The position numbers and the translations under genes were made by a program. Below the pieces are notes generated by a model. The model ran no database searches, had not been told where the DNA came from, and was given only the letters and a program-made list of their open reading frames with translations. Positions 1-6,360 of a stretch of 26,872 nt of DNA are shown one piece after another. The stretch covers positions 1-26,872 of the forward strand of contig DIYM01000025.1 of assembly GCA_002429045.1 (NCBI GenBank), in the 5' to 3' direction. Within the stretch, counting starts at the first letter, position 1. Every line of letters starts with the position of its first letter. The DNA comes from Phycisphaerales bacterium UBA6054. Lineage in GTDB: Bacteria > Planctomycetota > Phycisphaerae > Phycisphaerales > UBA1924.

Positions 1-135
1 GGCGGGTTGGTGTCTACCATCCTCTCCCGCCATTCGGCCCGCAGCCGGGGCGGGTGTTCTGCGGTGGCTTGGTGCCCCCGATGCCCCGCGGGAGCGTGGG
101 GTGCGAGAAGTGATCGACAGACTTTGGAGTCTGCC
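1..135 (+). other. Non-coding leader ahead of rpmJ (cut by window edge)
   Basis: No convincing coding frame is seen here; open frames that cross it have unnatural composition. A nested inverted repeat lies at the left edge: GGCGGG at 1-6 pairs with CCCGCC at 26-31, and TGGT at 8-11 pairs with ACCA at 16-19. This could be the end of an upstream terminator or a leader structure, but it is truncated by the window. The gene upstream of rpmJ in the ribosomal operon is therefore not visible. Confidence 0.4.
118..133 (+). promoter_or_regulatory. Hairpin covering the rpmJ ribosome-binding site
   Basis: CAGACT (118-123), loop TTGG (124-127), AGTCTG (128-133) form a perfect 6-bp stem that ends two bases before the rpmJ ATG at 136. 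The likely Shine-Dalgarno GGAG (126-129) lies across the loop and the 3' arm, so folding would hide it. Seen directly; a role in translational control is inference. Confidence 0.5.
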
Positions 136-252
136 ATGAAGGTTCAGTCGAGTGTCAAGCGTCGCAGCAAGGACTGCCAGATTGTCCGCCGCAAGGGCAA
201 GGTCTTTGTGATCAACAAGAAGAACCCGCGCTTCAAGCAGCGTCAGGGCTGA
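136..252 (+). CDS. rpmJ: Ribosomal protein bL36, zinc-free (C-) form
   Basis: Small structural protein of the large ribosomal subunit. The 38-residue product has the full family length, opens with MKV, and ends in the typical KQRQG. Classical L36 binds zinc through Cys11, Cys14, Cys27 and His33; here the residues are Ser11, Cys14, Asn27 and Phe33, so one ligand of four remains and zinc binding is very unlikely. The start is the ATG at 136, with GGAG seven bases upstream. It is first of the visible ribosomal-protein genes, followed by rpsM after 108 bases. A longer in-frame upstream start is possible but would add an unrelated Arg/Cys/Trp-rich N-terminus. The identity is secure. Confidence 0.95.
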   Translation: MKVQSSVKRRSKDCQIVRRKGKVFVINKKNPRFKQRQG

Positions 253-360
253 TGCCCTCGCGGTGGTGATCTCGGTAGATCCCCCGCGCCGTGTGTTTGG
301 AGTGTCTGAAGGTCTTTGTGCAGCAACGCCCGTGGAGCCGGGCGAGTAAGGGAGCCGCCC

Positions 361-738
361 GTGCCTCGTATCGCTGGTAGTGATATTCCGGATCGTAAGA
401 AGATTTACTACTCGTTGCAGTATGTGCACGGGATCGGTCCGAAGTTCGCCAAGGACATCCTCGAGGAGGCCGGGATCGATCCCGAAACCCGCGCCAACGA
501 GTTGGCCGAGATGGACATCGCGAAGATCAACCAGATCATCGACAACGGCTTCCTGGTCGAGGGGGCCCTCCGCCGCCAGGTGCAGCAGAACATCTCGCGC
601 CTCCGCGAGATCCGCAGCTACCGGGGGGACCGCCACCGCGCCGGTCTGCCGACCCGCGGGCAACGCACCAAGTGCAACGCCCGCACCCGCAAGGGCCGCA
701 AGCGCACCGTCGCCGGCAAGAAGGGCATCAAGGGCTAA
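361..738 (+). CDS. rpsM: Ribosomal protein uS13
   Basis: Protein of the small-subunit head that contacts 16S rRNA and the P-site tRNA. The 125-residue product starts PRIAGSDIPDRKK, carries the helix-hairpin-helix around VHGIGP (about residues 22-27), the RGDRHRAGLPTRGQRT motif (about 94-109), and a basic C-terminal tail. The start is a GTG at 361, preceded by AAGGGAG; an upstream in-frame ATG at 316 would add 15 residues not found in the family. It lies 108 bases after rpmJ and 125 bases before rpsK. Those gaps are long for this operon. Confidence 0.96.
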   Translation: MPRIAGSDIPDRKKIYYSLQYVHGIGPKFAKDILEEAGIDPETRANELAEMDIAKINQIIDNGFLVEGALRRQVQQNISRLREIRSYRGDRHRAGLPTRGQRTKCNARTRKGRKRTVAGKKGIKG

Positions 739-759
739 GCCCGTTTCTGATTCACCGTT

Positions 760-779
760 CACGCCCCGTTCTCGGCGTG
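760..779 (+). promoter_or_regulatory. Inverted repeat between rpsM and rpsK
   Basis: CACGCC (760-765) pairs with GGCGTG (774-779) across an 8-base loop, followed by TTCT. It is only a weak terminator-like or processing structure inside the ribosomal operon; transcription must pass it to reach rpsK and rpoA unless another promoter exists. Confidence 0.25.
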
Positions 780-863
780 TTCTGACAACCCACCATTCGC
801 AAGGCTCCAGCCCGCGACTCGACCGAGCCGGGAACCCGAAGTGGAGCCGACAGGAGCGAACGC

Positions 864-1241
864 ATGGCCAAGAAGGTCAAGAAGATCCGCAAGAACGTTG
901 TCCGTGGTATCGCCCACATCAAAGCGACGCACAACAACACGCTCATCACCATCACCGATACGAACGGCGAGACGCTCGCCTGGGATTCGGCCGGCACCAT
1001 CGGTTTCAAGGGCGCCCGCAAGGCGACCCCGTTCGCCGCGACCCGCGCCGGCGAGCAGTGCGGCCAGAAGGTCCGGAAGATGGGCATGACCGAACTCGAA
1101 GTCCGCATCACCGGAACGGGTGCCGGGCGTGAGAACGCGGTGTCGGGCATGGTCTCGACCGGGCTCCGTGTGACGGCCCTCGAGGATCGCACGCCGGTGC
1201 CGCACAACGGCTGCCGCCCCCGCAAGAAGCGGCGCGTGTAA
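864..1241 (+). CDS. rpsK: Ribosomal protein uS11
   Basis: Platform protein of the small ribosomal subunit that contacts the 16S rRNA near the E site. The 125-residue product has the expected core: GIAHIKATHNNTLITITD (about residues 16-33), GFKGARKATPFAA (about 49-61), and the basic end VPHNGCRPRKKRRV. AGGAG lies eight bases before the ATG at 864. It follows rpsM by 125 bases. The next gene is rpoA, not rpsD as in most bacteria. Confidence 0.96.
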   Translation: MAKKVKKIRKNVVRGIAHIKATHNNTLITITDTNGETLAWDSAGTIGFKGARKATPFAATRAGEQCGQKVRKMGMTELEVRITGTGAGRENAVSGMVSTGLRVTALEDRTPVPHNGCRPRKKRRV

Positions 1242-1407
1242 GAAAACACCGCGGCCCGCCGCGACCTCCCGAGGTGGTCGGCGTGCCTTCGTGATGGATG
1301 ACACATTGGTGCCGGGTGAGAGAAGGGCGTCCCGTGTTCGGCAGCACGGCCCGCCCGAGAGCCCCGGCCCCCGGGAAGACAACCCCGCTGCCGAGGAGAA
1401 ACAGAAC

Positions 1408-2415
1408 ATGCGAGTTCGCTGGAGAGGCCTCGAGCTTCCGACCCGAGTTGTTTCCGATCCCAAGTTCACCGGACCGACGTTCGGGCGGTTTACCGTGGAG
1501 CCGTTCGAGCGCGGCATGGGCACGACGATCGGCAACTCGCTGCGTCGGATCCTCCTCTCGTCGATCGAGGGCGCCTCGGTCACGGCGGTCAAGATCAAGG
1601 GTGCCGAGCACGAGTTCACCTCGCTCGAAGGCGTCCTGGAAGACACCACCGATATCATCCTGAACATGAAGAACCTGATCGTCGAGCTCGAAGGCGACGA
1701 GCCCCGCGTGATGCGCCTTGCGGCCCAGGGCCCGGGCGAGGTCACCGCCGAACTCATCGAGGCGGACACCTCGGTGACGGTCCACAACAAGGATCTGGTC
1801 ATCGCGACGCTGACCTCCGAGGTCGCGTTCGAGATGGAGATCCATGTCGGCAAGGGGCGAGGCTACGTGCCCGCGTCCGAGCAGTACGGGCGCAGCGACG
1901 AGCAGGAGATCGGGGTCATCCCGGTGGACGCGATCTACTCGCCCGTCCAGCGGGTTCGCTACAAGACCGAGAACACCCGCGTCGGCCAGAAGACCAACTA
2001 CGACAAGCTGACTATGGAGATCTGGACGGACGGAACGGTCACTCCCGAGATGTCATTGGTCGAAGCAGGCAAGATCCTGCGCAAGCACATCAACCCGTTC
2101 GTCCAGTACTTCGAGGTCGGCGAGGAGACCGTTTCGGCCGAGGCAGCCGCGGCCGCGGGTGTCGACGAGGAACTGATCCGCAAGCTCAACATGCCGGTCG
2201 AGCAGCTCGAGCTGTCCGTCCGTGCGAGCAACTGCCTCGAGTCGGCCCGGATCGACACCGTGGCGCAGCTGGTCACCATGACCGAGCCTGAGTTGCTCAA
2301 GCTCCGCTCGTTCGGCCGCACGTCGCTGCGTGAGGTCAAGCGGAAGCTGCTGGACATCAACCTGGACCTCGGCATGGAACTGCCCGAAGGTTACACGATC
2401 CCCACGAAGGACTGA
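1408..2415 (+). CDS. rpoA: DNA-directed RNA polymerase subunit alpha
   Basis: Alpha subunit of RNA polymerase; the N-terminal domain dimerises and nucleates assembly, while the C-terminal domain binds UP elements and activators. With the ATG at 1408 the product is 335 residues. The N-terminal domain (about 1-240) contains FERGMGTTIGNSLRRILL (about 33-50). An Ala-rich linker follows, and the C-terminal domain (about 262-325) has ELSVRASNCLESA and LLKLRSFGRTSLREVKRKL. Arg272 corresponds to the DNA-contacting Arg265 of the E. coli protein. GAGGAG upstream supports this start; an earlier in-frame ATG at 1291 would add 39 unrelated residues. The 166-base gap before the gene contains a possible imperfect hairpin near 1257-1283. 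Confidence 0.96.
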   Translation: MRVRWRGLELPTRVVSDPKFTGPTFGRFTVEPFERGMGTTIGNSLRRILLSSIEGASVTAVKIKGAEHEFTSLEGVLEDTTDIILNMKNLIVELEGDEPRVMRLAAQGPGEVTAELIEADTSVTVHNKDLVIATLTSEVAFEMEIHVGKGRGYVPASEQYGRSDEQEIGVIPVDAIYSPVQRVRYKTENTRVGQKTNYDKLTMEIWTDGTVTPEMSLVEAGKILRKHINPFVQYFEVGEETVSAEAAAAAGVDEELIRKLNMPVEQLELSVRASNCLESARIDTVAQLVTMTEPELLKLRSFGRTSLREVKRKLLDINLDLGMELPEGYTIPTKD

Positions 2416-2473
2416 GTCCCTCATCGCGATACCCACTTTGGCGGCCGAGTGAAGCCCGCCAGGAGACAGAGCC

Positions 2474-3142
2474 ATGCGTCACCGCAAAGCCGGCTACAAA
2501 CTGAACCGCACGACCGCCCACCGTCAGGCGATGCTCCGCAACATGGCGGCGAGCCTCTTCGAGCACGGCCAGATCACCACCACGATCCCCAAGGCGAAGG
2601 CGCTCCAGCCCTTCGTCGAGAAGATCGTGACCAAGGCGAAACGCGGGGATCTCCACGCACGCCGCCGTGTGATCTCCATGCTCGGCCAGGACCGCCAGGC
2701 GTTCGCCTGGTCGCACGTCCCCAAGAACGCGACCGAGGAGGAGCGTGAGCGGATCGAGGGCCAGCGCGAGTTCACCGAGGGCTTCTTCGACATCCCCGCG
2801 TCGGAAGAGATCGAGCGCAACCGCTACGGCGAGATCCGCAAGGCTCCGCGTCTGGTCAAGCACATCTTCGATAACGTCGCGCCCCGCTTCGCGGATCGTG
2901 CGGGCGGGTACACCCGCATTGTCCGTCTCGGGCGTCACCGCCTCGGCGACGCCGCGGAGCTCTGCGTCATCCAGTTCGTTGGCAACGAAGAGGGCCCGGA
3001 GATCGGCGGCCGTCCGAGCACCCGCCGCCGCCAGGCCGATAAGCGGACAGCGTTCGCGGCCAAGCTCCGCAAGGCCGACCCCGTCGCCGAGTCCGCCCCC
3101 GCGGCAGATGAATCGGATGCCGGCGAGTCTTCCCAGGACTGA
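2474..3142 (+). CDS. rplQ: Ribosomal protein bL17 with internal insertion and C-terminal tail
   Basis: Large-subunit protein near the peptide exit tunnel. Residues 1-70 (MRHRKAGYKLNRTTAHRQAM onward) and about 125-170 (VKHIFDNVAPRFADRAGGYT, then IVRLGRHRLGDAAELCVIQ) match the L17 core. Between them lies an extra charged segment of about 50 residues (about 72-124, rich in Glu and Arg), and a tail of about 50 residues follows, basic then acidic. The product is 222 residues against about 115-130 in most bacteria. AGGAG lies eight bases before the ATG at 2474, and the gene follows rpoA by 58 bases. A strong terminator follows, so this is the end of the operon. The reading frame is intact, so the insertion is not a frameshift artefact. 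Confidence 0.94.
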   Translation: MRHRKAGYKLNRTTAHRQAMLRNMAASLFEHGQITTTIPKAKALQPFVEKIVTKAKRGDLHARRRVISMLGQDRQAFAWSHVPKNATEEERERIEGQREFTEGFFDIPASEEIERNRYGEIRKAPRLVKHIFDNVAPRFADRAGGYTRIVRLGRHRLGDAAELCVIQFVGNEEGPEIGGRPSTRRRQADKRTAFAAKLRKADPVAESAPAADESDAGESSQD

Positions 3143-3169
3143 TCGTCAGCGAGATCGAACGCCGAGAAT

Positions 3170-3195
3170 CACCCCGGTCTGCCGGGGTGTTTTTT
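3170..3195 (+). terminator. Intrinsic terminator of the ribosomal-protein operon
   Basis: CACCCCGG (3170-3177), loop TCTG, CCGGGGTG (3182-3189) form a perfect 8-bp stem followed at once by six T (3190-3195). It starts 27 bases after the rplQ stop. This is the clearest rho-independent terminator in the window. Confidence 0.93.
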
Positions 3196-3241
3196 CGTCA
3201 CCGCCGCGCCGTCGCCGTGCGATGCGCCGTGCTCCGTCATC

Positions 3242-3247
3242 TATGAT
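3242..3247 (+). promoter_or_regulatory. Candidate -10 box of pheS, implying a leaderless mRNA
   Basis: TATGAT (3242-3247) matches five of six bases of TATAAT and stands six bases before the A of the pheS ATG (3254). Transcription starting the usual distance downstream would begin at or within a base of the start codon. No Shine-Dalgarno sequence precedes the ATG. I see no clear -35 box. Confidence 0.5.
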
Positions 3248-3253
3248 GCTTGC

Positions 3254-4285
3254 ATGCTCGACGATCTGAATGCGCTGGAAAACAAGGCCCTCGCGGAACT
3301 CGACGCGGCCGATTCCCCCGACGCGATCGAGGCTTGGCGTATCGCGCACATCGGGGCGAAGGGCGCCCTGAAGGCGATGATGCCGCGCATGAAGGACGTG
3401 CCCAAGGAACAGAAGGGCGAGGTCGGCAAGCGTCTCAATGAGGTGAAAGCGACGCTTGAGAGCGCGTTCGAAGCCAAGAAGGGCGCTGCGGGTCCTGGCG
3501 GGGCGGGCCCGGCGCCGGCGGTGGATATGACCGAGCCGGGCATCACCGACACACGACGTCTCGGCCGGCGCCACATCATCACCCGCGTCCGGGCGGAACT
3601 GGTCGAGGTGTTCGCCCGCATGGGCTTCGACGTCGCGCAAGGCCCCGAACTCGAGGACGACGAGCACAACTTCATCAAGCTGAACATCCCGGCCGGGCAC
3701 CCGGCACGGGACCCCATCGACAACTTCTACGTCGACGATCCGAACGAAGCGGAGACGCCCCGGATGCTCCGGAGCCAGACGTCGACGGTGCAGATCCGCG
3801 CGATGGAACGCATGGTTGCGGAGGGCTCCGGCCCCCCGATCAAGGTCGTCTCTCCCGGGCGTGTCTATCGCCCGGACACCGTCGACGCCACGCACTCGTT
3901 CATGTTCCATCAGATCGAGGGGCTTTACATCGATCGCGGGGTGACGCTCCGCGATCTCAAGACCACGCTGCTGCAGTTCGCCAAGGCCTACTTCGCCCCG
4001 GACGCCGAGATCCGGCTCCGCCCGAGCTTCTTCCCCTTCACCGAGCCGAGCGCGGAGTTCGACATGAAGATCGCCCTCAAGCCGGGCACCGAGCCCGCGT
4101 GGATCGAACTCGGCGGCTGCGGCATGGTGGATCCCAACGTGCTGCAGGCGTGCGGCGTCGATCCGGAGGAATGGACCGGCTTCGCGTTCGGTTTCGGCAT
4201 CGAACGCATCGCGATGGGTAAGCACGCGATCCCCGACATCCGGATGCTGTTCGAGAACGATATCCGATTCCTCGAGCGCGTCTGA
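3254..4285 (+). CDS. pheS: Phenylalanyl-tRNA synthetase, alpha subunit
   Basis: Charges tRNA-Phe with phenylalanine in a heterotetramer with PheT. The 343-residue product has the N-terminal helical arm (about 1-85) and the class II catalytic core: motif 2 region GRVYRPDTVDATHSFMFHQ, then IEGLYID (about 197-223), and motif 3 region GFGFGIERIAMGKHAIPDIR near the C-terminus. Length is normal for bacterial PheS. The start at 3254 fits the conserved N-terminus. No ribosome-binding site is visible, while a -10-like TATGAT sits just upstream. pheT, usually adjacent, is not in this window; the next genes are small membrane proteins. The stop codon lies in a GC-rich hairpin. Confidence 0.96.
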   Translation: MLDDLNALENKALAELDAADSPDAIEAWRIAHIGAKGALKAMMPRMKDVPKEQKGEVGKRLNEVKATLESAFEAKKGAAGPGGAGPAPAVDMTEPGITDTRRLGRRHIITRVRAELVEVFARMGFDVAQGPELEDDEHNFIKLNIPAGHPARDPIDNFYVDDPNEAETPRMLRSQTSTVQIRAMERMVAEGSGPPIKVVSPGRVYRPDTVDATHSFMFHQIEGLYIDRGVTLRDLKTTLLQFAKAYFAPDAEIRLRPSFFPFTEPSAEFDMKIALKPGTEPAWIELGGCGMVDPNVLQACGVDPEEWTGFAFGFGIERIAMGKHAIPDIRMLFENDIRFLERV

Positions 4286-4293
4286 CGCGCTCG
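4273..4293 (+). promoter_or_regulatory. Stable hairpin holding the pheS stop codon
   Basis: CGAGCGCGT (4273-4281), loop CTG, ACGCGCTCG (4285-4293) form a perfect 9-bp stem. The pheS TGA (4283-4285) spans the end of the loop and the first base of the 3' arm. No T-run follows, so it is a poor intrinsic terminator; mRNA 3'-end protection or attenuation before the next gene is possible. Confidence 0.45.
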
Positions 4294-4308
4294 CAACGAG
4301 ACACGCGC

Positions 4309-4902
4309 ATGGATCAGGACTATAGAGATCACGAATCGGGAGTCGATGGGTTCCGCGAGCCTCCGCTCTGGCCGAAGGTCGTCGGGTTCGTGTGTATCGG
4401 GATGGCCGCGTTCGGGCTGTGCTGCGGCGGGCTGGGTCTGGCGGTCAGCCCGTTCCTCGGCGGCATGATGGCCGGGCAACTCAACGGCGATCCGCTCCCG
4501 CCGTCGATGACGATTGATGCGATCGACTACGCCTTGGGCGGGGCCGGGCTGGCGTTGGCGGTCTTGCTCCTGTTCGGAGGCCTCTTCCTGGTCGGACGCC
4601 GCCCGCTCGGGAGGACGCTCGTCTTGCTGTACACGGTCCCGGCGATGGGTGTTTCGATCTTTCAGATCGTCCGGGGTTTCGACAAGCAGGCCGCGACCGA
4701 GCAGTGGGCCCGTGACTACCCCGACAGCATGATCGCTCAGCAGATCAACAGCGGCGATCCGACGCAGCAGATCGGGCAGTTGGTGGGGCTGGCGTTCGGG
4801 CTCGTGCTCGGCATCGGGTTTCCGCTGTTCTTGTTCGTCTGGTTCGCGGCCGTCAAGACAAAGCCCGAGCAGATCACCGGCACCGAGGAAGGCGTCTACT
4901 AG
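4309..4902 (+). CDS. Small membrane protein of unknown function, four predicted helices
   Basis: I do not recognise a family. The 197-residue product has an acidic, Asp/Glu/His-rich N-terminus (1-20) and four hydrophobic stretches at about 22-50, 74-96, 100-121 and 157-181. A loop of about 35 residues between the third and fourth helices is polar (KQAATEQWARDYPDSMIAQQ) and probably lies at one membrane face. A CC pair occurs near residue 38. The start ATG at 4309 follows pheS by 23 bases with only a weak GAGA-type ribosome site. The next gene follows after 34 bases on the same strand, so the two may be co-transcribed. The coding call rests on clean frame use and credible membrane topology. 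Confidence 0.75.
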   Translation: MDQDYRDHESGVDGFREPPLWPKVVGFVCIGMAAFGLCCGGLGLAVSPFLGGMMAGQLNGDPLPPSMTIDAIDYALGGAGLALAVLLLFGGLFLVGRRPLGRTLVLLYTVPAMGVSIFQIVRGFDKQAATEQWARDYPDSMIAQQINSGDPTQQIGQLVGLAFGLVLGIGFPLFLFVWFAAVKTKPEQITGTEEGVY

Positions 4903-4907
4903 CATCG

Positions 4908-4924
4908 GCCCGGCCGAGCCGGGC
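4908..4924 (+). promoter_or_regulatory. Hairpin between two membrane-protein genes
   Basis: GCCCGGC (4908-4914), loop CGA, GCCGGGC (4918-4924) form a perfect 7-bp GC stem without a T-run. It lies just upstream of a second palindrome, CACGCATGCGTG (4932-4943), which contains the next gene's ATG. Confidence 0.35.
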
Positions 4925-4936
4925 GAAGCCCCACGC

Positions 4937-5908
4937 ATGCGTGATCGATCTCCGCCCTCCCCGCGTTGGATGTCCCGCTGGCTCATCGCGGCTGGGGTCT
5001 ATAACCTGGCCTGGGGTGGGTTGACCGTGCTCTACCCCGCGTGGCTCTTCGACGCGACAGGCATGCCCGAGCCGGGTTATCCGTTCATCTGGCAGTGCGT
5101 TGGGATGATCGTCGGGGTGTACGGGGTGGGCTACCTGGCCGCGGCGAGAGACCCGATTCGGCATTGGCCCATCGTGCTCGTCGGTTTCCTCGGCAAGGTG
5201 TTCGGGCCGCTGGGCTATGCATCGGGCGTCGTCCGGGGCGACGTCCCCGTCGAGTTCGGGTGGACGCTGCTGACCAATGATCTGGTCTGGTGGGTTCCGT
5301 TCGGGATGATGCTCTACGCGGCGTTCAGGCACCACTCGGGCGCCGGCGCGATCGCCGATGCCGATGTCCAATCCGCCGAGCATGCGATCGCGGGCGCTCG
5401 CACCGAATCGGGCGATACGCTCGGGGATCTGTCTGCCTCGTCTCCGTTGCTCGTGGTGTTCCTGCGTCACGCGGGCTGCACCTTCTGCCGCGAGGCGCTC
5501 GGAGATCTCAGACAGCAGCGGGCGCGGATCGAGGCGGAAGACAAGCGGCTGGTCCTCGTCCACCAGGGTGAGCCGGGCTCCCTGGATGCTCTGCTGAGCA
5601 GGTATGGGCTCGATGGAGTCACGCTCGTCTCGGACCCCGGCGTGTCGCTGTACCGTGCGTTCGAGCTGGGACGCGGCAGGCTCGGGCAACTGTTCGGACC
5701 GCAAGAGTTTGTCCGGGGCATCGGTGCGACGATCCGGGGTCATGTCATCGGCGGGCTGAGCGGCGATGGGTTCCAGATGCCGGGCGTGTTCGTGGTCAGC
5801 AACGGGACAATCGTCTCGGCCCATCGCCACCGGGCCGCGTCCGAGCGCCCGGACTACGCGGGTATCGCCTGCGCGTTGCCGGGCGCCGCGGGACCCGGGG
5901 CCGCGTGA
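4937..5908 (+). CDS. Membrane domain fused to a peroxiredoxin-like (AhpC/TSA) domain
   Basis: A 323-residue two-part protein. Residues about 12-131 hold four hydrophobic helices; residues about 160-310 form a thioredoxin-fold, peroxiredoxin-like domain with FLRHAGCTFCRE, that is Cys181-Thr-Phe-Cys184, followed by a later PGVFVVSNG strand (about 282-290). Proteins of the peroxiredoxin-like (PRXL2/SelL-type) group carry this CxxC after a FLRH strand. A role in thiol redox chemistry at the membrane is inferred; the partner of the membrane half is unknown. The assumed start ATG at 4937 has no ribosome site and lies in a 12-bp palindrome; an internal Met at residue 12 is an alternative. Its stop overlaps the next gene's GTG by four bases (GTGA), indicating translational coupling. 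Confidence 0.8.
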   Translation: MRDRSPPSPRWMSRWLIAAGVYNLAWGGLTVLYPAWLFDATGMPEPGYPFIWQCVGMIVGVYGVGYLAAARDPIRHWPIVLVGFLGKVFGPLGYASGVVRGDVPVEFGWTLLTNDLVWWVPFGMMLYAAFRHHSGAGAIADADVQSAEHAIAGARTESGDTLGDLSASSPLLVVFLRHAGCTFCREALGDLRQQRARIEAEDKRLVLVHQGEPGSLDALLSRYGLDGVTLVSDPGVSLYRAFELGRGRLGQLFGPQEFVRGIGATIRGHVIGGLSGDGFQMPGVFVVSNGTIVSAHRHRAASERPDYAGIACALPGAAGPGAA

Positions 5909-6357
5909 CCGTGGGGTTCAGCGCCGAACAATGGGTGCTGATCGCCCAAGCGATCGCTTCCGGCTGGATGTGCGGGCTGATCTGGTTCGTCCAACTCGTC
6001 CACTATCCGCTGTTCGACCGCGTGCGTGGTGACGACGCGTTGGAGTACGCGGCTGGGCATCAGCGGCGTACCACGCTGGCGGTCGGCCCCCCGATGCTGG
6101 TCGAGATGGTGACCGCCGCGTGGCTCGTGTTCGCAACGCCTGGTCATGTCCCCGTGTGGCTTGCGTTCTCCGGGCTCGGAGCGGTGGTGCTTCTCTGGGT
6201 GTCGACAGCGGCCTGGCAGATCCCGTTCCACGTCCGGCTGGCTCGCGACGGGCACGACCCGCGCGTGGTCGCGGGTCTCGTGCGCACGAACTGGGCCCGG
6301 ACGGCGCTCTGGTCCGCCCGGGCCCTGGTTTCGGTCTGGATGCTCGCCGCCGGATGA
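5905..6357 (+). CDS. Small integral membrane protein, unknown function
   Basis: The 150-residue product has about four hydrophobic segments (about 8-30, 58-78, 83-105 and 130-149). Polar features in or near the membrane include WFVQLVHYPLFDRV (about 27-40), a following HQRRTT, and PPMLVEMVTA. This pattern of conserved His, Pro and Glu in helices resembles a family of uncharacterised bacterial membrane proteins, but I cannot name it. The start is a GTG at 5905, overlapping the upstream fusion gene's stop (GTGA), so the two are very likely co-translated and may act together. Its stop lies three bases from the stop of the convergent amylase gene. Confidence 0.78.
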   Translation: MTVGFSAEQWVLIAQAIASGWMCGLIWFVQLVHYPLFDRVRGDDALEYAAGHQRRTTLAVGPPMLVEMVTAAWLVFATPGHVPVWLAFSGLGAVVLLWVSTAAWQIPFHVRLARDGHDPRVVAGLVRTNWARTALWSARALVSVWMLAAG

Positions 6358-6360
6358 GGC

